A stretch of DNA of 64,000 nucleotides. Source: Tamarix chinensis. Lineage: Eukaryota > Streptophyta > Magnoliopsida > Caryophyllales > Tamaricaceae. Location: NCBI GenBank assembly GCA_030549775.1, contig CM060181.1, forward strand, positions 57,905,701-57,969,700, written 5' to 3'. Under the pieces are notes generated by a model. It saw only the letters and a program-made list of their open reading frames with translations, had not been told where the DNA came from and did no database searches. A program made the position numbers and the translations under genes. Below are positions 1 through 12,608 of this stretch, in pieces (the first letter of the stretch is position 1; the number at the start of each line of letters is the position of its first letter).

Positions 1-229
1 TTCGGAGCCTAGGTGCTAGATACATGGCGAAAGCATGCACCTAGACAATGTTAGGCACCAAAATTACTCAAAAAAGTCTAAAAAATGATTAAATGACTAA
101 ATTTCAGAAAATATATACAAAAGTAAGAAAATACTTAGAAAACTAGAAATCTATAAGTTTAATATTACCAATACTAGCAAGCTACTCAAAAGATATCATC
201 TTCTATAAGTACATCTTCATCCTATGATG

Positions 230-2960
230 CATCTAGTTTTTACCCATAGCCTTCATCATCATCATCCACTTATTCTTCCTCTATTTCTTATCCAGGCAAA
301 TATCTTTGTGAGCTATTGGTGCTGCCACCACTTGCACCAAATCTTACATTAAACCTCTCTTTATCAACTCAAGTAGTAGTAGCAATGGTCCCCTAATTTA
401 AATCATCATCCTCAAAAACAATATCATTTTTATTACCCTATTCATATGAGTCTATTCTCCCAATTAACCATGCATTACTTTCATCAATGTCCTTCAAAGA
501 AATTGGATCAATGTGGTCCCTCAATTGATATCTTTTCATCAAAGCTTGATTATATTACATATAGACTAAATCATTCAATCATGATTCTAAAAGCCTATTC
601 CTTTTCTTAGTATGAATTTGTAAAATTGGAGATAATTTATCTCATATATTGCCTTCTTGTGGAGCTAACTTCATCAGTTGGTTAAGGAATTTAATAATTA
701 ACAATTTAACTTTTATGTACAAGATAGTGAGGTACTTACATGCTCAAAATACTTCAATTTCTCTCACACCTAGATGAAAAGCATATCAGACTCAAAAATT
801 ATACAACTAATTGGTGCAAGCCTGCAAAGTAGGAGTAGAAGACCCATAGGCTGCCCACCACTCAGCTATAAATCTTATTAAAACTAAAAGATTTAAATCA
901 AATAAAATGGGCATAAAAATAAATAATAATAATAATAATAATAATAAGAGCACATAAAATAGCTAAATTGATAGTTAAATACTTGTAGCTTTAGTCTTTC
1001 TATTCTTAATAGCCATAGGATTTCTGAATAAACCATCGGTATTTTTAGAAGCAATGAGCTCCTCCATTATCTTATCTTTCTTCGCAATTATTGGAACCGA
1101 TCTTTAGATACATTGATATAAGTCAATCACCACTTCTTCATAGTGCTCAAGTTGGGGATTATTATAAAAGAATTCTAGATTAAGAAAATGCCCAGCTGTA
1201 TGCAATGGGCGATGAAGTTGGCATTCTCATCCATTGTTGATCATTTAAATAACATCAATGTTCTTTGATTCATTTCCATTGAATGTGGATGCAATAGATC
1301 CTTAGTTCAATTCATAGCATCATAAATATAACCCATAGATGGCTTTCTCTCACCATCAACTAATCTAAGTGTACAAACTAATGGTCTAGTTAACGAAAAA
1401 GGATAAACCAAACCATACCAAAATGTGGGCATAAAAAAGAGTTTTCCTAGGTTTTTTTCCTTATAACTCCTTAGCACATTTACTAGTTACCTAATGAAAA
1501 AAAATTGTTTTAAAAATGGAACTTGTTATAAATTCAAATCATGCTTATATATAAGAACTAGAGAGTACACATGTACTCTTAAATAGGTAGGAGTTGGGAC
1601 TTATCACTTACCCACTCTTGAGAAGTGAAAAACTTTCTTAGATTATCTCATTGCTTGTATATTGATGAAAGAGTGATAAACGTAGTAGAAAACATTGTCT
1701 TTACTAGCCTCAATAATTTTCTTTGACCATTGAAGTGCCTCTTCAAATTTATAAAATTTGGTTGATAGTAGATAAAACTAGTCATGTGTATTGCCCTTTT
1801 GAGAACTATACCAATGGCTAGAAGTTTTGAAATATTTTCAAGCATCAAGTCAATGCAATGAGCTGTAGAGGGAGTCCAATGCAAGTGTGGATACTTTGCT
1901 TCCAATAGAGTGCCTAATCATTAAAAAGTATAGAAAAGTCAAATAACTTGCATATAATAACCATTTTGATGCACTTTAATAATTCTTACCTGCTTCCACA
2001 AAATTTCTCCCATTATCTGTAATCACTTGAACAATATTATGCTCTCCAAATTTTTCTATAGTTCTACTAAGAATCCTATACAACATATCTCCAATATTTG
2101 CATAACTTGATTCATCCACTAACTTGATGAACATGCTTCCCTTATAAAAAATTATGAGAAATTTCAATATGGATCTATGACATTTATCTTCTCATCCATC
2201 TAACATGATAGAGCATCCAATACTAACACATTCCTCTCTATGATTTTTCATTAAATCATTTCTTCTTTAGACTTATTTTATAAAAAAAAAGGAACCCTTG
2301 CTTCATAAACACTAAGTGGATTTTTATCTATTCCAACTTTAGCAATAGAACCCATTGCAACTTTAAATCTAGGATTATTGTGAGTGTTGATGGGATTACC
2401 GGCATCATAAAACCATCAAGCAACATCTACTGTAACTTTTTCTCTTTTTTATTTCATGTAGGCTTCATTAATTGTACTTTGCTTTCCACTTTGAAGCGTA
2501 ACTACTTGGATGTGCATAAAACATCCATTGGACTAACTTGTCTTGCTTTCTTGATAATCGATGCTTAACTTACAACTACACTCATTGACCTTTTCCATCT
2601 AGGGTCATTGGTCATAAAAAAAATTAGTTTCTTCTTCTTTAAGATTTGCTATCTTATCAGATTCATGTAGCAAATTCATTTGATCATGTTTAATTTTTTT
2701 TATTGACCATTTACTCAATGATCTCTTGGCTAACATGTTTATACATTTATTGCAAGCTTTTATGTTTTGGTAACCTCTAGCAAGGTGTTTTTTTGGGTCA
2801 ATATATCCCTCCTTTAACTACTTTATGATAGAATTTACAAGTTAAATCCTTTTTATTATTAGGATCACTTAAAAATGCATATTTCTATCCCAAATCATGT
2901 TTACCATCATCATCATCCTCCATCTTTTTTATTGAATGAGACAAGGTCTTGAATGTTGAT
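230..2960 (-). pseudogene. hAT-superfamily transposase pseudogene (BED, DUF659, dimerisation parts)
   Basis: Read on the minus strand, three parts of a plant hAT transposase appear in the right order. A zinc-finger-like N-terminal part with Lys/Asp-rich spacing lies near 2900-2700. A DUF659-type core lies at 2167-1650; it contains VQVITDN and, further on, HWTPSTAHCIDLML, close to the family's usual wording. A C-terminal dimerisation remnant lies near 860-750 and begins EWWAAYGSSTP. Such proteins cut and paste their own element in the nucleus. Many in-frame stops and frame changes separate the parts, so no full protein can be made. GCCTAGG/CACCTAG-like subterminal motifs occur at 1-60 and again at 3725-3800, which fits the ends of a hAT element, but exact termini and an 8-bp duplication were not resolved. 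The family call is firm; the boundaries are approximate. Confidence 0.75.
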
Positions 2961-3063
2961 TGCATAATGTGCAGCATACACAAGAAAAATTAAAGTTTAA
3001 AAGACACTAATTAGTAACATACTAAATTACTAACATTATAAAGCACTCTCTCTATTTTTCCCT

Positions 3064-3068
<5 letters not shown>

Positions 3069-3097
<29 letters not shown>
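3069..3097. repeat. (CT)n microsatellite
   Basis: About 14 tandem CT dinucleotides follow a GCG. A similar but shorter CT-rich tract precedes them at 3042-3070. Confidence 0.9.
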
Positions 3098-3545
3098 ACA
3101 TATATACCTTTATTTTTTCCTATATTTTTTGCATTAGGAAAAAAACATTTGTACAAAATATATAGGATGAGGGGGGACCTAGGGAGAATAAATTAATAAG
3201 GACGAAAACATATAAGATGAAAAAAGGCCGATATGTGCAAAAATATGAGGGGACTAGAGGAGAAAGAAAAATACATGTACTTGATAGCAGATAGTGTGGA
3301 TTATGGAGTGTAGTGGACCACTTCTTGTTGTTTCTGGTTCTCATGTCAACTCTCTATGTTACTTATGTAACTTATGTCTATGTCTTTAAAAATATTTATT
3401 GTGAAAATTTTCCTCTTTTTTTATATTTCCCTAAGTAAAAACTATTGCTTGAAATCTCTACCATCTCTTTTTATCTTTTACAAAACAACTATTTCTCTCC
3501 CCAATCCCCATATTAATTGCAGAAAATTTTCAATGCAATTAATAC

Positions 3546-3553
3546 TATAAATA
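3546..3553 (+). promoter_or_regulatory. TATA box of a putative gypsy 5' LTR
   Basis: TATAAATA lies about 500 bp upstream of a tRNA-Met-type primer-binding site. This is where the U3 promoter of a Ty3/gypsy LTR would be expected. The LTR itself is eroded and its ends were not found. Confidence 0.4.
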
Positions 3554-4050
3554 AGCTTTCCTTTCTCCAAAAACATTTACTAAGATCCCTTAAGTCCTTG
3601 CATGTTTTTTTTTCATTTGAAAAGGACTTTTACCCCTCTTCCCCAAGTCCCTATATGTCAATTGAACTCCCTTAAGTCCCTAATTGGTTATATGCACAAA
3701 GAAATACACCTCTGTGCCTCTACACTAAGCACCTTAGGTGTGCTTCAGCCACCTTATAAGCGCTTCACTCACCTCACTTCGCCTAGCACCAGAAAAGCCC
3801 CACCCCATTGCCTTACACCTTGGGCGCGTTTTTTCATATTAATAGAGAGAGAGATAGATTAATCATTTATCAAATAGCGGGAAAATTAGAGGGAGTATCC
3901 CACTTCCTTGAGTCCTTGGTCACTATCATTTAATTTTTTTCTACAATATACTCCTATCATTCTCATATAACTTCCCAATTTCTATTGATTCATCCAATTT
4001 TTGTAGTAAATTTTTGATTAAATTCCTTGATTTATGTGGACCTAAAATTT

Positions 4051-4062
4051 TGGTATTAGAGC
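4051..4062 (+). other. Primer-binding site of a Ty3/gypsy element
   Basis: TGGTATTAGAGC differs by one base from TGGTATCAGAGC, the usual plant retrotransposon site complementary to the 3' end of initiator methionine tRNA. Gag-like coding sequence follows directly downstream, which supports the call. Confidence 0.7.
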
Positions 4063-4077
4063 AATGATCACCTAAGG

Positions 4078-4342
4078 GATGGGGGTATAGTATAAAAGAA
4101 GGTTGAAGTTCTAGAGGAGTAGTTGGGGCTGATCTAATAAGAGTGGTAGAAGGAGATGGATGTTATGAGGGGAGAGATGAGGAGGCTTCCTGTAGTGAAA
4201 GGAAGGTTGATTGGTTGAGTGCAATGGATAGAAACGTGGAGTCTATTCTGTAGTAATTGGAGTCTATGGTTGATAAGGGTAGATAAGGCTTAGTAATGCA
4301 GGGAAGGAGAAATTGGAGGATTAGAAATTCGATGTTGCTTAG
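4078..4342 (+). pseudogene. Ty3/gypsy gag, N-terminal part (split by element 1)
   Basis: The plus strand reads as a broken gag N-terminus, with a recognisable MDVMRGEMRRLPVVKGRL segment near 4155-4210. In intact plant gypsy elements this helical region precedes the capsid domain. Several stops are present. The reading resumes at 10047 after the 5.7-kb insertion, where the capsid part begins. The element is dead; the call rests on position after the primer site and on the match of the downstream half. Confidence 0.55.
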
Positions 4343-5335
4343 TGAGATGCCCCAAAAATTCTATTTCTATTATTTTTTATTAAATAAGATTTTATTATGA
4401 AAATTAATTAAATAATTTATTTTTATTAAAATAAAGGAAATTAATTAGGACAAATCAAGGAGAAATTTATAAATATTTTTATTAGAAAATTTTAGGGTAT
4501 TTTAGCTAATCAAGGATTTATTTTAAAAATTAATTAATTAAATTATTTTATTTAAATTAAGAATGAGAAAGTAGTTTCAAATTAATAATAATTTTTATAA
4601 ATAATTTAATTGGAGAAAATTAGGGTGTTTTGCTAATTAAAAAGGAATTTATGGAAAATCTTTTAAAAATCCTAATTTAGTCTAAAATGGGATTTAAACA
4701 TTATTTTATTTAAATATTATTATTTTTAAAGATCCTAAATATTCAGATTAAATTAATTGGCCATAACCTAATTATTTTTCTCTTTTTCTTTTTCCCTTTT
4801 CCTCTTTCTTTCTTCCTTTTCTTTCTTTTACTTTCCTTCCTTACCTTCCCCGAGTTGGGCTTGGTCGCAACCCATCTTTCCTTCCTTCTTCCCTCAACAA
4901 CCAACGCACCGAGTTTCTTCTCCTTTTTACTCAAAATGCGTCGTTTCATTTAGGCGATCTAAACCCTCACGCCTAACTGACCCGGTCTGCCCTCTTTCCT
5001 TTCATTCTTTCTTCCCTGAACTGCCCAGTCCCCCACCTTTCTTCTTCTTCTTCTTTCTTCCTCTCGTCGATGCTGCTGCACCTGTAACTGCACCGCAACT
5101 ACCAGACGAAAATTCCGCCGGTGACTACGCACGTTCGTTACCCATTTTCTCCCCCTCTCTTCCATGTTGACTCATCGACCACACCTACTTGCCCATTTCC
5201 CTTCTCCTCTCATGTCTCCTTTTTTTTCAAGCCAACTTCCTACCATGTTTTCTTTTGAATTTCACCGACAACCATCGACACTGCAAGCCCAACTGACCTA
5301 TTCTTCCCCTTTAACCTAAGCCACCCTTTTCCTCC

Positions 5336-5343
5336 TTTAAATA
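5336..5343 (+). promoter_or_regulatory. TATA-like box of element 1
   Basis: TTTAAATA lies about 1 kb from the element's 5' end, just before the C-rich leader. Elements 2, 3, 4 and 6 carry a TATA-like box at the equivalent place, which marks it as the U3 promoter. Confidence 0.5.
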
Positions 5344-5758
5344 CCCCTACCCTGTCTGCAATTAAGCTTTTCCCCGAAACCCATAATTTTCCTGACCTTG
5401 CCACCTCTGCCCCTTTAAACGTCTCGTCCGCCGTCTCTAGCCAACTTAGCCACCATATCTGGCCACCAAAATCTTCCTTGCACTTCTCTATAGCTAACCA
5501 AACGTCCCATATCCCTCAATTTTTCCTGCACAAGCCACCCCGGCTATGCGAAGTAGCCTTCTTGACCAACCTATTTTTCTACCACCGCCACCTTTCAAAC
5601 CACCTTTAACCACCTCTTTCGCCACTGCCGATGCTTCTCTCACCTCCCAAATTGTGATGCAGATTGTCCTCGACCTTCCCCTACCTCTCTTTTCCTCTTT
5701 CTCCCTCTCCTCCTCTCTTTCTCTTCTTCTCCTCTATTCGGCCACCACCACCACCACT

Positions 5759-5932
5759 ATGCGCCGCCACCTTTGGATGCGCAACCACCCTTATTCTATT
5801 TCTCTCCCTCTGGGCAACTCTAAACACCCCAACTCCCACCTTCATTCTTTTTATTTTGTTCCCAACCTTCAACTTTTACCCATTTCTTCCATTTTTCCAT
5901 CCGTCGCCGCCGCCTCCATGCACCATCGCTAG
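5759..5932 (+). other. Leader ORF of element 1 (57 codons), aligned with elements 2 and 4
   Basis: The frame starts MRRHLW and holds LGNSKH near codon 19 and VPNLQL near codon 34. It aligns without any gap over 57 codons to frames in element 2 (23923-23753) and element 4 (37461-37291). It stops at TAG where element 2 reads on for eight more codons. The amino-acid changes are as frequent as silent ones, so protein function is doubtful; C-rich DNA has few stops. It ends just before AAGGTTGAA, a splice-donor-like stretch shared by the elements. Confidence 0.35.
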
Positions 5933-6120
5933 TGCCGCCTATCACCACCAGCCTAAGGTTGAATCCTAGACCCTCTCAACCCTTTTCCCTATTTTTACGA
6001 GCCTTAAATTAATTTATTTTAGTTATTCTAACGTAAATACTATTATTATTATTCATATTTCCAATTTTAATATGTATTATTAGCATTATTAATATTAATG
6101 TTTTTATCATTATTCTGTTG

Positions 6121-7087
<967 letters not shown>

Positions 7088-7669
7088 ATTTCACTATGTT
7101 TTTGAGTAATGCTATTATAATTATTGTTGTTACTATTTTTATTATTCTTGTTAATATTAATATTGATATTATTTTTGGTATTTTTGCTATTATTATTTCA
7201 TTATTTTATCAAAATCCTAGTCTTATATTAATCTAGGGATTAATAGTATGGTTGATAAGAGGGAGTCTAATTTTAGTTTTTCCCTCATAATAGGTAAAAC
7301 CAGTCAAAGCCCTATGGAGGCGTAGGAGCGTGCTCCAAGACGTGTGTCATTTTAGGCAAGGGGTGCTAAGGCCTTTTGTGAGCTTATATGCATTATGTGA
7401 TTCGCATGCTATGTATCGTATGTTCATTATTATAATTATTTTGTATATGGTATGACGTAAAGTTAAAGCATGTTCTTGTGTTGTTATATGGCATGTGTAT
7501 TATTTATATATGATGATATGTGTTGTGACCCTGTAAGACATGCATATGAGAGTGTTGATATGGTTTGTGTGGGAGAAAGGATGAAAAAGGAGGATGGGGA
7601 AAGAGGTTGACCAAAGGATGTGAGTTGACCTAATTATTTTAATGATTCATGAGGGGAAGAATAAAATGG

Positions 7670-8500
7670 AGAATTTTAGGATTTCGTGTGGGAAAATCTG
7701 ATTTATGATTTTTATGGTTTTGTGTGGGATAATATAATTTATGGTCCTATTAGGAAAATTTAATTTATGGTTTTGTATGGGAGAATCCAATTTATGGTGT
7801 TATATGGGAGAATAAAACTTATGATTTTATATGGGATAATCTAATTTATGGTTTTATATGGGAGAATCTAATTTATGGTTTATTGTGGGAGAATATAATT
7901 TATGGTTTTGTGTGGAAGAATATAATTTATGGTTTTATATGGGTAAATCTAATTTATGTTTTTGTATGGGAGAACCTAATTTATAGTATTATATGGGAGA
8001 ATATAATTTATGGCTTTATATGGGAGAATCTGATTTATGGTTTTGTGTGGGAGAACATAATTTATGGTTCTATTTGGTATATGGGTAAATCTCATTTATA
8101 TTTTTATATGGGAGAACCCAATTTATGGTGTTATATGGGAGAATATAATTTGTGGATTTATATGGGAAAATCTAATTTATGGTTTTATATGAAAGAATCT
8201 AATTGATGGTTTTGTATGAGAGGATCTATTCTAGGATTTGGGATGGATGAATCTTTGGTTTTGTGTGGATTGAATTTAGGGTTTTGTATGATAGAATCTT
8301 GGGTTGTATGGTAGTATTAATGGTTGCATGGTGGTATTAATGGTTGCATAGTGGTATTAGGGTTTGTATAGTGGTATTAGGGTTTTCATGGTGGTATTAA
8401 TGGTTATATAGTGGTATTAATAGCTGCATGGTGGTATTAATGGTTGTTTGGTGGTATTAGGGTTTGCATGGTGGAGTTAGGGTTTTGTATGGGAGTTAAT
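7670..8500 (+). repeat. Minisatellite of element 1 (TTATGGTTTTATATGGGAGAAT units)
   Basis: About 20 degenerate units of 24-30 bp with core TTTATGGTTTTATATGGGAG run to about 8230. A second array of about 22-bp units with core ATGGTGGTATTAGGGTTTG continues to 8500. Elements 2, 3 and 4 carry related arrays at the same place. Confidence 0.85.
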
Positions 8501-8899
8501 GATTACATAGGATTTAGGGTTTGTATGAAAAGCTCGAAAGGTTGCATGAGATGTGTAAAGTTTGCATGGGAGTGAAATTTACATATGAAAGGTTGATTTG
8601 GGATGTAAGGAAGGTAATGTAAGTATTATTTGGGTGTTTGAACATTTTAGATGAAAAATAATACGTGGAGATTATATAAGGGTCCGTAGGAGACTAAACT
8701 AGGGTTTGTGTGGATAATTAGGGTTTGTAGTGGTTGCTTAGAATTTTTGTGTTGTCATGTGTATTTGGTGATTAAAGTGTAATTATGATGGTGGAATTTT
8801 ATGATTTGTGATGTGTGAAGTTTAAAGATAATGATTCATGCATGTCCATGGTGAAAGCCTTTGAATAAGATACTTAAGACACTAATCACTTAGAGTGAA

Positions 8900-9260
8900 A
8901 GATTATTAAGCTGGGTCCAACTGATCCACCAGTTAGGAATACTGGTTAGGGCTTTACCCTATAAGTGACCGATCCACCGGCAAATAATAGTGGTGTGGAC
9001 TTTATCCTGCAAGTGACTGGCACACCGACAATAATAGTGGGGTGACTCGAGCTCAATAAACACAAACCAGAGTTTGTTAAAGATATTTAAAAGATACTAA
9101 TTAATTATAGTGGAACACCATGTGAGCAAGAACCAACCGATCCACCGATAAGGAATAGTGGTGTGGACTATTGATCTGTAAGTGACCAATCCACCAGCAA
9201 ATAACAGGGGTGTGGAATTTTTCCCGCAAGTGACCAGCCCACTGGAAATAATAGTGGGGT
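8900..9260 (+). repeat. Hairpin-unit array of element 1 (decayed)
   Basis: Four or five units contain GATCCACCGG followed by AATAGTGG. The first retains an AGGG/CCCT stem (8948-8960); later ones have lost it. A duplicated larger block, starting with a line ending in AACTGATCCACC, occurs twice (about 8915 and 9125). Confidence 0.7.
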
Positions 9261-10046
9261 GTTCCCGTACTTACATGGATTTGATAAAAGGCATGGTGTT
9301 CATCGACTTCTGATAAAAAGATTAAGTACATAATTAATCTGGAATAAGTATATACTTTATGTGTGGCCTTGATCATTTATAAGTGGTATAATTTCTTCAT
9401 AACCTTATGTACTATATGTGTGGGTTTGAAAATGTAAGTTGAGTATTATTTTCTATGATTCTACTACATGTGTGGGTTTGAAAATGAAAGTTGAGTATTG
9501 TTTTGTATGATTCTATGTTGGCCTTAGTGCTAGGTTACCTTACTTAGTACGTAGTGTACTGATCACCCATTTCATGGGTGTTGCTCATTCCCATGAGTAG
9601 TATGCCCTTATGACTCTGTGCAGGTGGGCGAGACATCAGTCGAGGCTATGTGTTGAGTTTGTTATGGCTCAAGATTCGAGAGCTATGGCCATATTTACTC
9701 TTGTTAGTTCTTTTGTATCAGATTTATCCATTTTCATTTATTACCTTGTATTGAGTGTTTCAAATGAATATTTTATCGATTATAAGCTCATTTCTCTTTT
9801 AGAAATGAATTATAATTCTTTTTGCATACTATGATTTTGTTTTACAACCGAGTTTATTACGTCTTGACGATAATTAATCGTTAATCTTTTCTTTAGCCTT
9901 AGCACTTGGTACTGGAACTGTCTGAGAGAATCGGTCTGGTATTAAATGTGGCGTTAACATCCCTAGAATTCATGGGTTTTGATTTAAGTATTCCTGTTTT
10001 AATTACTTCTGCATTAAAAAAAAGTAGTGAATTTTAGGGTGTTACA

Positions 10047-10632
10047 CTTTAGTTGTTTAAAACCAAGCAACATAAAGTGGATGATGAGCAACAAAGGTGG
10101 GAATATTCTTCAATGTGCCAACTAGAGTTCTTGCTCTTCAGTGGTGGTGATCCTAGAGAGTACTAATTCATATCAGAGTGGCATTTCCAAGTTAACTAGA
10201 TGATAGAGGTGCAGAAGATTGAGGCAAGAACTTTGTTTATAGAGAAGAAGGCTTTAGCATGGCCATAGAAGAAGGTAGGAAGTTGACTAACTAGAAGGAG
10301 TTAAAAGAGGCATTTCCAAAACACTCCCGTTACAAGTATAAGGGAACTATTTATTTTAAAAAAAATTATATCCATCACATAGGCATAAATGGTGGAGGAA
10401 TTAATGGAATATTTCAAGCCACCATAACAAAGGAGGGTATCAAATGAGGTACTCAAGATCAACTTCCTTAATGAGTTCAAGCAAACCAATTGGGTTGACA
10501 TCAGCATGATGATGCCCAATAGCACAACCAAAGTGATAAAGCTATTCCATTCAGGTGGTGCAATAGGGTCGTACTTAATTTAGAGGAATTGGGTTCAAGG
10601 TGAAAAAGATTGCATATGCAAACTTAACCTGA
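10047..10632 (+). pseudogene. Ty3/gypsy gag, capsid part (continuation of 4078-4342)
   Basis: Translation in one main frame gives LLFSGGDPREY, then EWHFQVN, VQKIEARTLFIEKKALAW and EEGRKLTN, the order and spacing of the plant Ty3/gypsy gag capsid domain. Stops replace several codons. The stretch follows directly after element 1 and resumes the gag started at 4078. It ends at 10632, where a dispersed repeat (copy at 10633-11503) abuts it. Gag would form the particle shell; this copy cannot. Confidence 0.7.
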
Positions 10633-11503
10633 TGTGGTTTTTATCAAAGTAACAAAAGGTTGGATCGAAATTTGTAGTAGAAGTTATCACCCAAGATCTA
10701 ATGTAAAAAGAATGAAGTGAATTGGTAGATTATGGATGAAGAAATTGAAGATACAAGTGAAGGTACTCGACAGATTTGTATAACCTTAAAATATGTCGAG
10801 ATTTAAGATAGTTTTGAGGAAGGATTATCCCGGATCTTCCTTGCTCAATGTAGACCCGAAAGGGAGGATTAGACTTTAGCTATCTTGCTCAAAGTTTTAT
10901 CAAAATTCTTATTATTCATTCTACTCAATTCTCTGCCCACAAAGTTGTGCACAACATGGTTTATATAGGAGAAGGAATAAGCTTGGCGGTGAATAGCTTA
11001 AACCATCCGAGTTTAGTCCCTTAATTCGTCACATTAATCATGGCTGAATTAAGCCCATATTAACCTTAATCCAAAGCATAATACCATTGGTTAAATGATA
11101 CAAAGGATTAATATTACAAAGAGATACAATAAACTAAGATACATACATGAAATTATAGCCATACCCTAACTTTACATAAAATATACTTAGGGTTAGAGTT
11201 TACAACAAGTTTATAAAAACAATGAATATCATTACTCTATCTCTTGTTGTAATGTATCATCCTATGTATGTCATAGTCTTGCATACCTTGGAATACTTGT
11301 ACACATCAATGTGTATGAACATCGTCTTTTTGCAAATATGTAACATACCTACAAGAATAACTTGAATGTTTTTCAATGTCAAGCATATTAGAATTATCAA
11401 GAATATTTAACATGATAGGCTCCAATATTATAAAAGCTAAATCATCTTACTTACCTTGAGGATTAGAATGAATATGGCAATCATTATCTTCAATGGATGC
11501 TCC
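10633..11503 (-). mobile_element. Dispersed 0.86-kb repeat, copy 1
   Basis: Its reverse complement is homologous end to end to 37998-38852: both start at GGAGCATCCATTGAA and both end ACTTTGATAAAAACCACA. Inside are a short open segment ending EDDIHTH-like, then a promoter-like part with TATATATACC in copy 2. The second half resembles a copia-type LTR, but no TG...CA pair or superfamily marker was proven. The flanks TCAGG and GAAGG are only a weak match for a target duplication. Confidence 0.6.
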
Positions 11504-12608
11504 TTCATCATAACCCTAAAATAATTACATTGAGCTCAAATAACCAATTTAGGCCTCAAACTTTTGACAATCGAACTCATATTTTGATTTTCACTAATCA
11601 GATTGTTCATTCTAGATCGAGCTTCGAGGAAGGGTTGCATGGTGGGTGCAAATCAAGACACAAATGGATTTCATACTCTACGATTTGGAGAAGGAAGGAG
11701 AAAGGATTGTCCTTTTTATGCGAGAAAAAAATTGCTTCGACTCTCTTTCTATGATACTCCATATAGTCCATGACACATGCTAAGTTTTTTGGATGCATCA
11801 ACATGCCCAAATATAACATGAAATATAAAAACTTAGAGTTAGATCTTTCTAAACATGTATAGAATGTCCTATTTTCATGCTTATCTACACATGCTTGCAT
11901 ATTTTACCAACAACATGCTTAATAACATATTTCTTTATCAACATCCAAGCTATCATAGAAAATAACTAGACACATTATTTTCATTCTACTCACTATACAA
12001 AAGAGCAAGAATTATTTTACCTTAATCTCTAGTAAGAAGTCATGAAAGGAAGAGAAATGAGGGTCTTCTTTTTAACTAGGAGGTGCATAGCTCTCAACCA
12101 CTTTAGTACCTTGAAAAAAAACCAAAACTAAAAAAAAATGCTTAAAATTAAACAAAAATTGAAATAAGGGTTAGAGATAAGAGAACTATAGTAAAACACA
12201 ACCTTTTCTCAAATTAGAAAACTAAGAGAAAAGCACAAATCCTCAACATTTTCTAAATCTAACCCTTTCTTGGAAAAAATAAGAGAGATAGAAGAAGGAT
12301 TAGAGCAGGAGAGAAGAGTCCATAAATGGAGATCAAAGAGAGAAGAGGGATTGGTATAGAAGAGAGGGGGTGAGTCAAAGAAGGAAATTTTCAACATTTA
12401 GCGATGAGAGGAGTGTAAAAGAGAGAAAATGGGGATAGGATTATATCCTCCTTATGTGTTGTGTGTTTGGTTTGTTTCTTTCTTGTAAGGGAGTATTAAG
12501 TAGTAACCCCCTAATCTTTTTGTTCCTTTTGTTATGTGCGCATCATTTTTGTTGATGATTAGGTTTTGAAATCCTTATTGTTCCTGAAGCCTCTTTTAAG
12601 AGAAGTAT
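11504..12608. other. AT-rich decayed repeat DNA, no gene seen
   Basis: No conserved protein is visible. On the minus strand, 12600-11900 has a pyrimidine-rich tract rich in TCTCTC followed by a T-rich intron-like stretch. This layout loosely resembles the regions at 16975-17600 and 27560-28000, so it may be another eroded LTR of that group. Confidence 0.3.

Larger units (their letters stand above)
2961..3868. other. AT-rich flank of the hAT remnant; no gene seen
   Basis: No coding region is supported. The stretch holds the CT repeat and, near 3720-3830, a GC-richer patch with repeated CACCTTAGG/GCCTAGCACC motifs that resembles a subterminal region of the hAT element. A promoter-like TATA lies at 3546. 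Confidence 0.4.

Noticed and set aside
7670..9260. CRISPR-like array of repeats and spacers
   Set aside because: Units are degenerate, there are no unique spacers, and the surroundings are a plant LTR.
9610..9834. A 74-codon frame in the 3' part of element 1
   Set aside because: No counterpart in the same region of elements 3 or 5, and no known domain.
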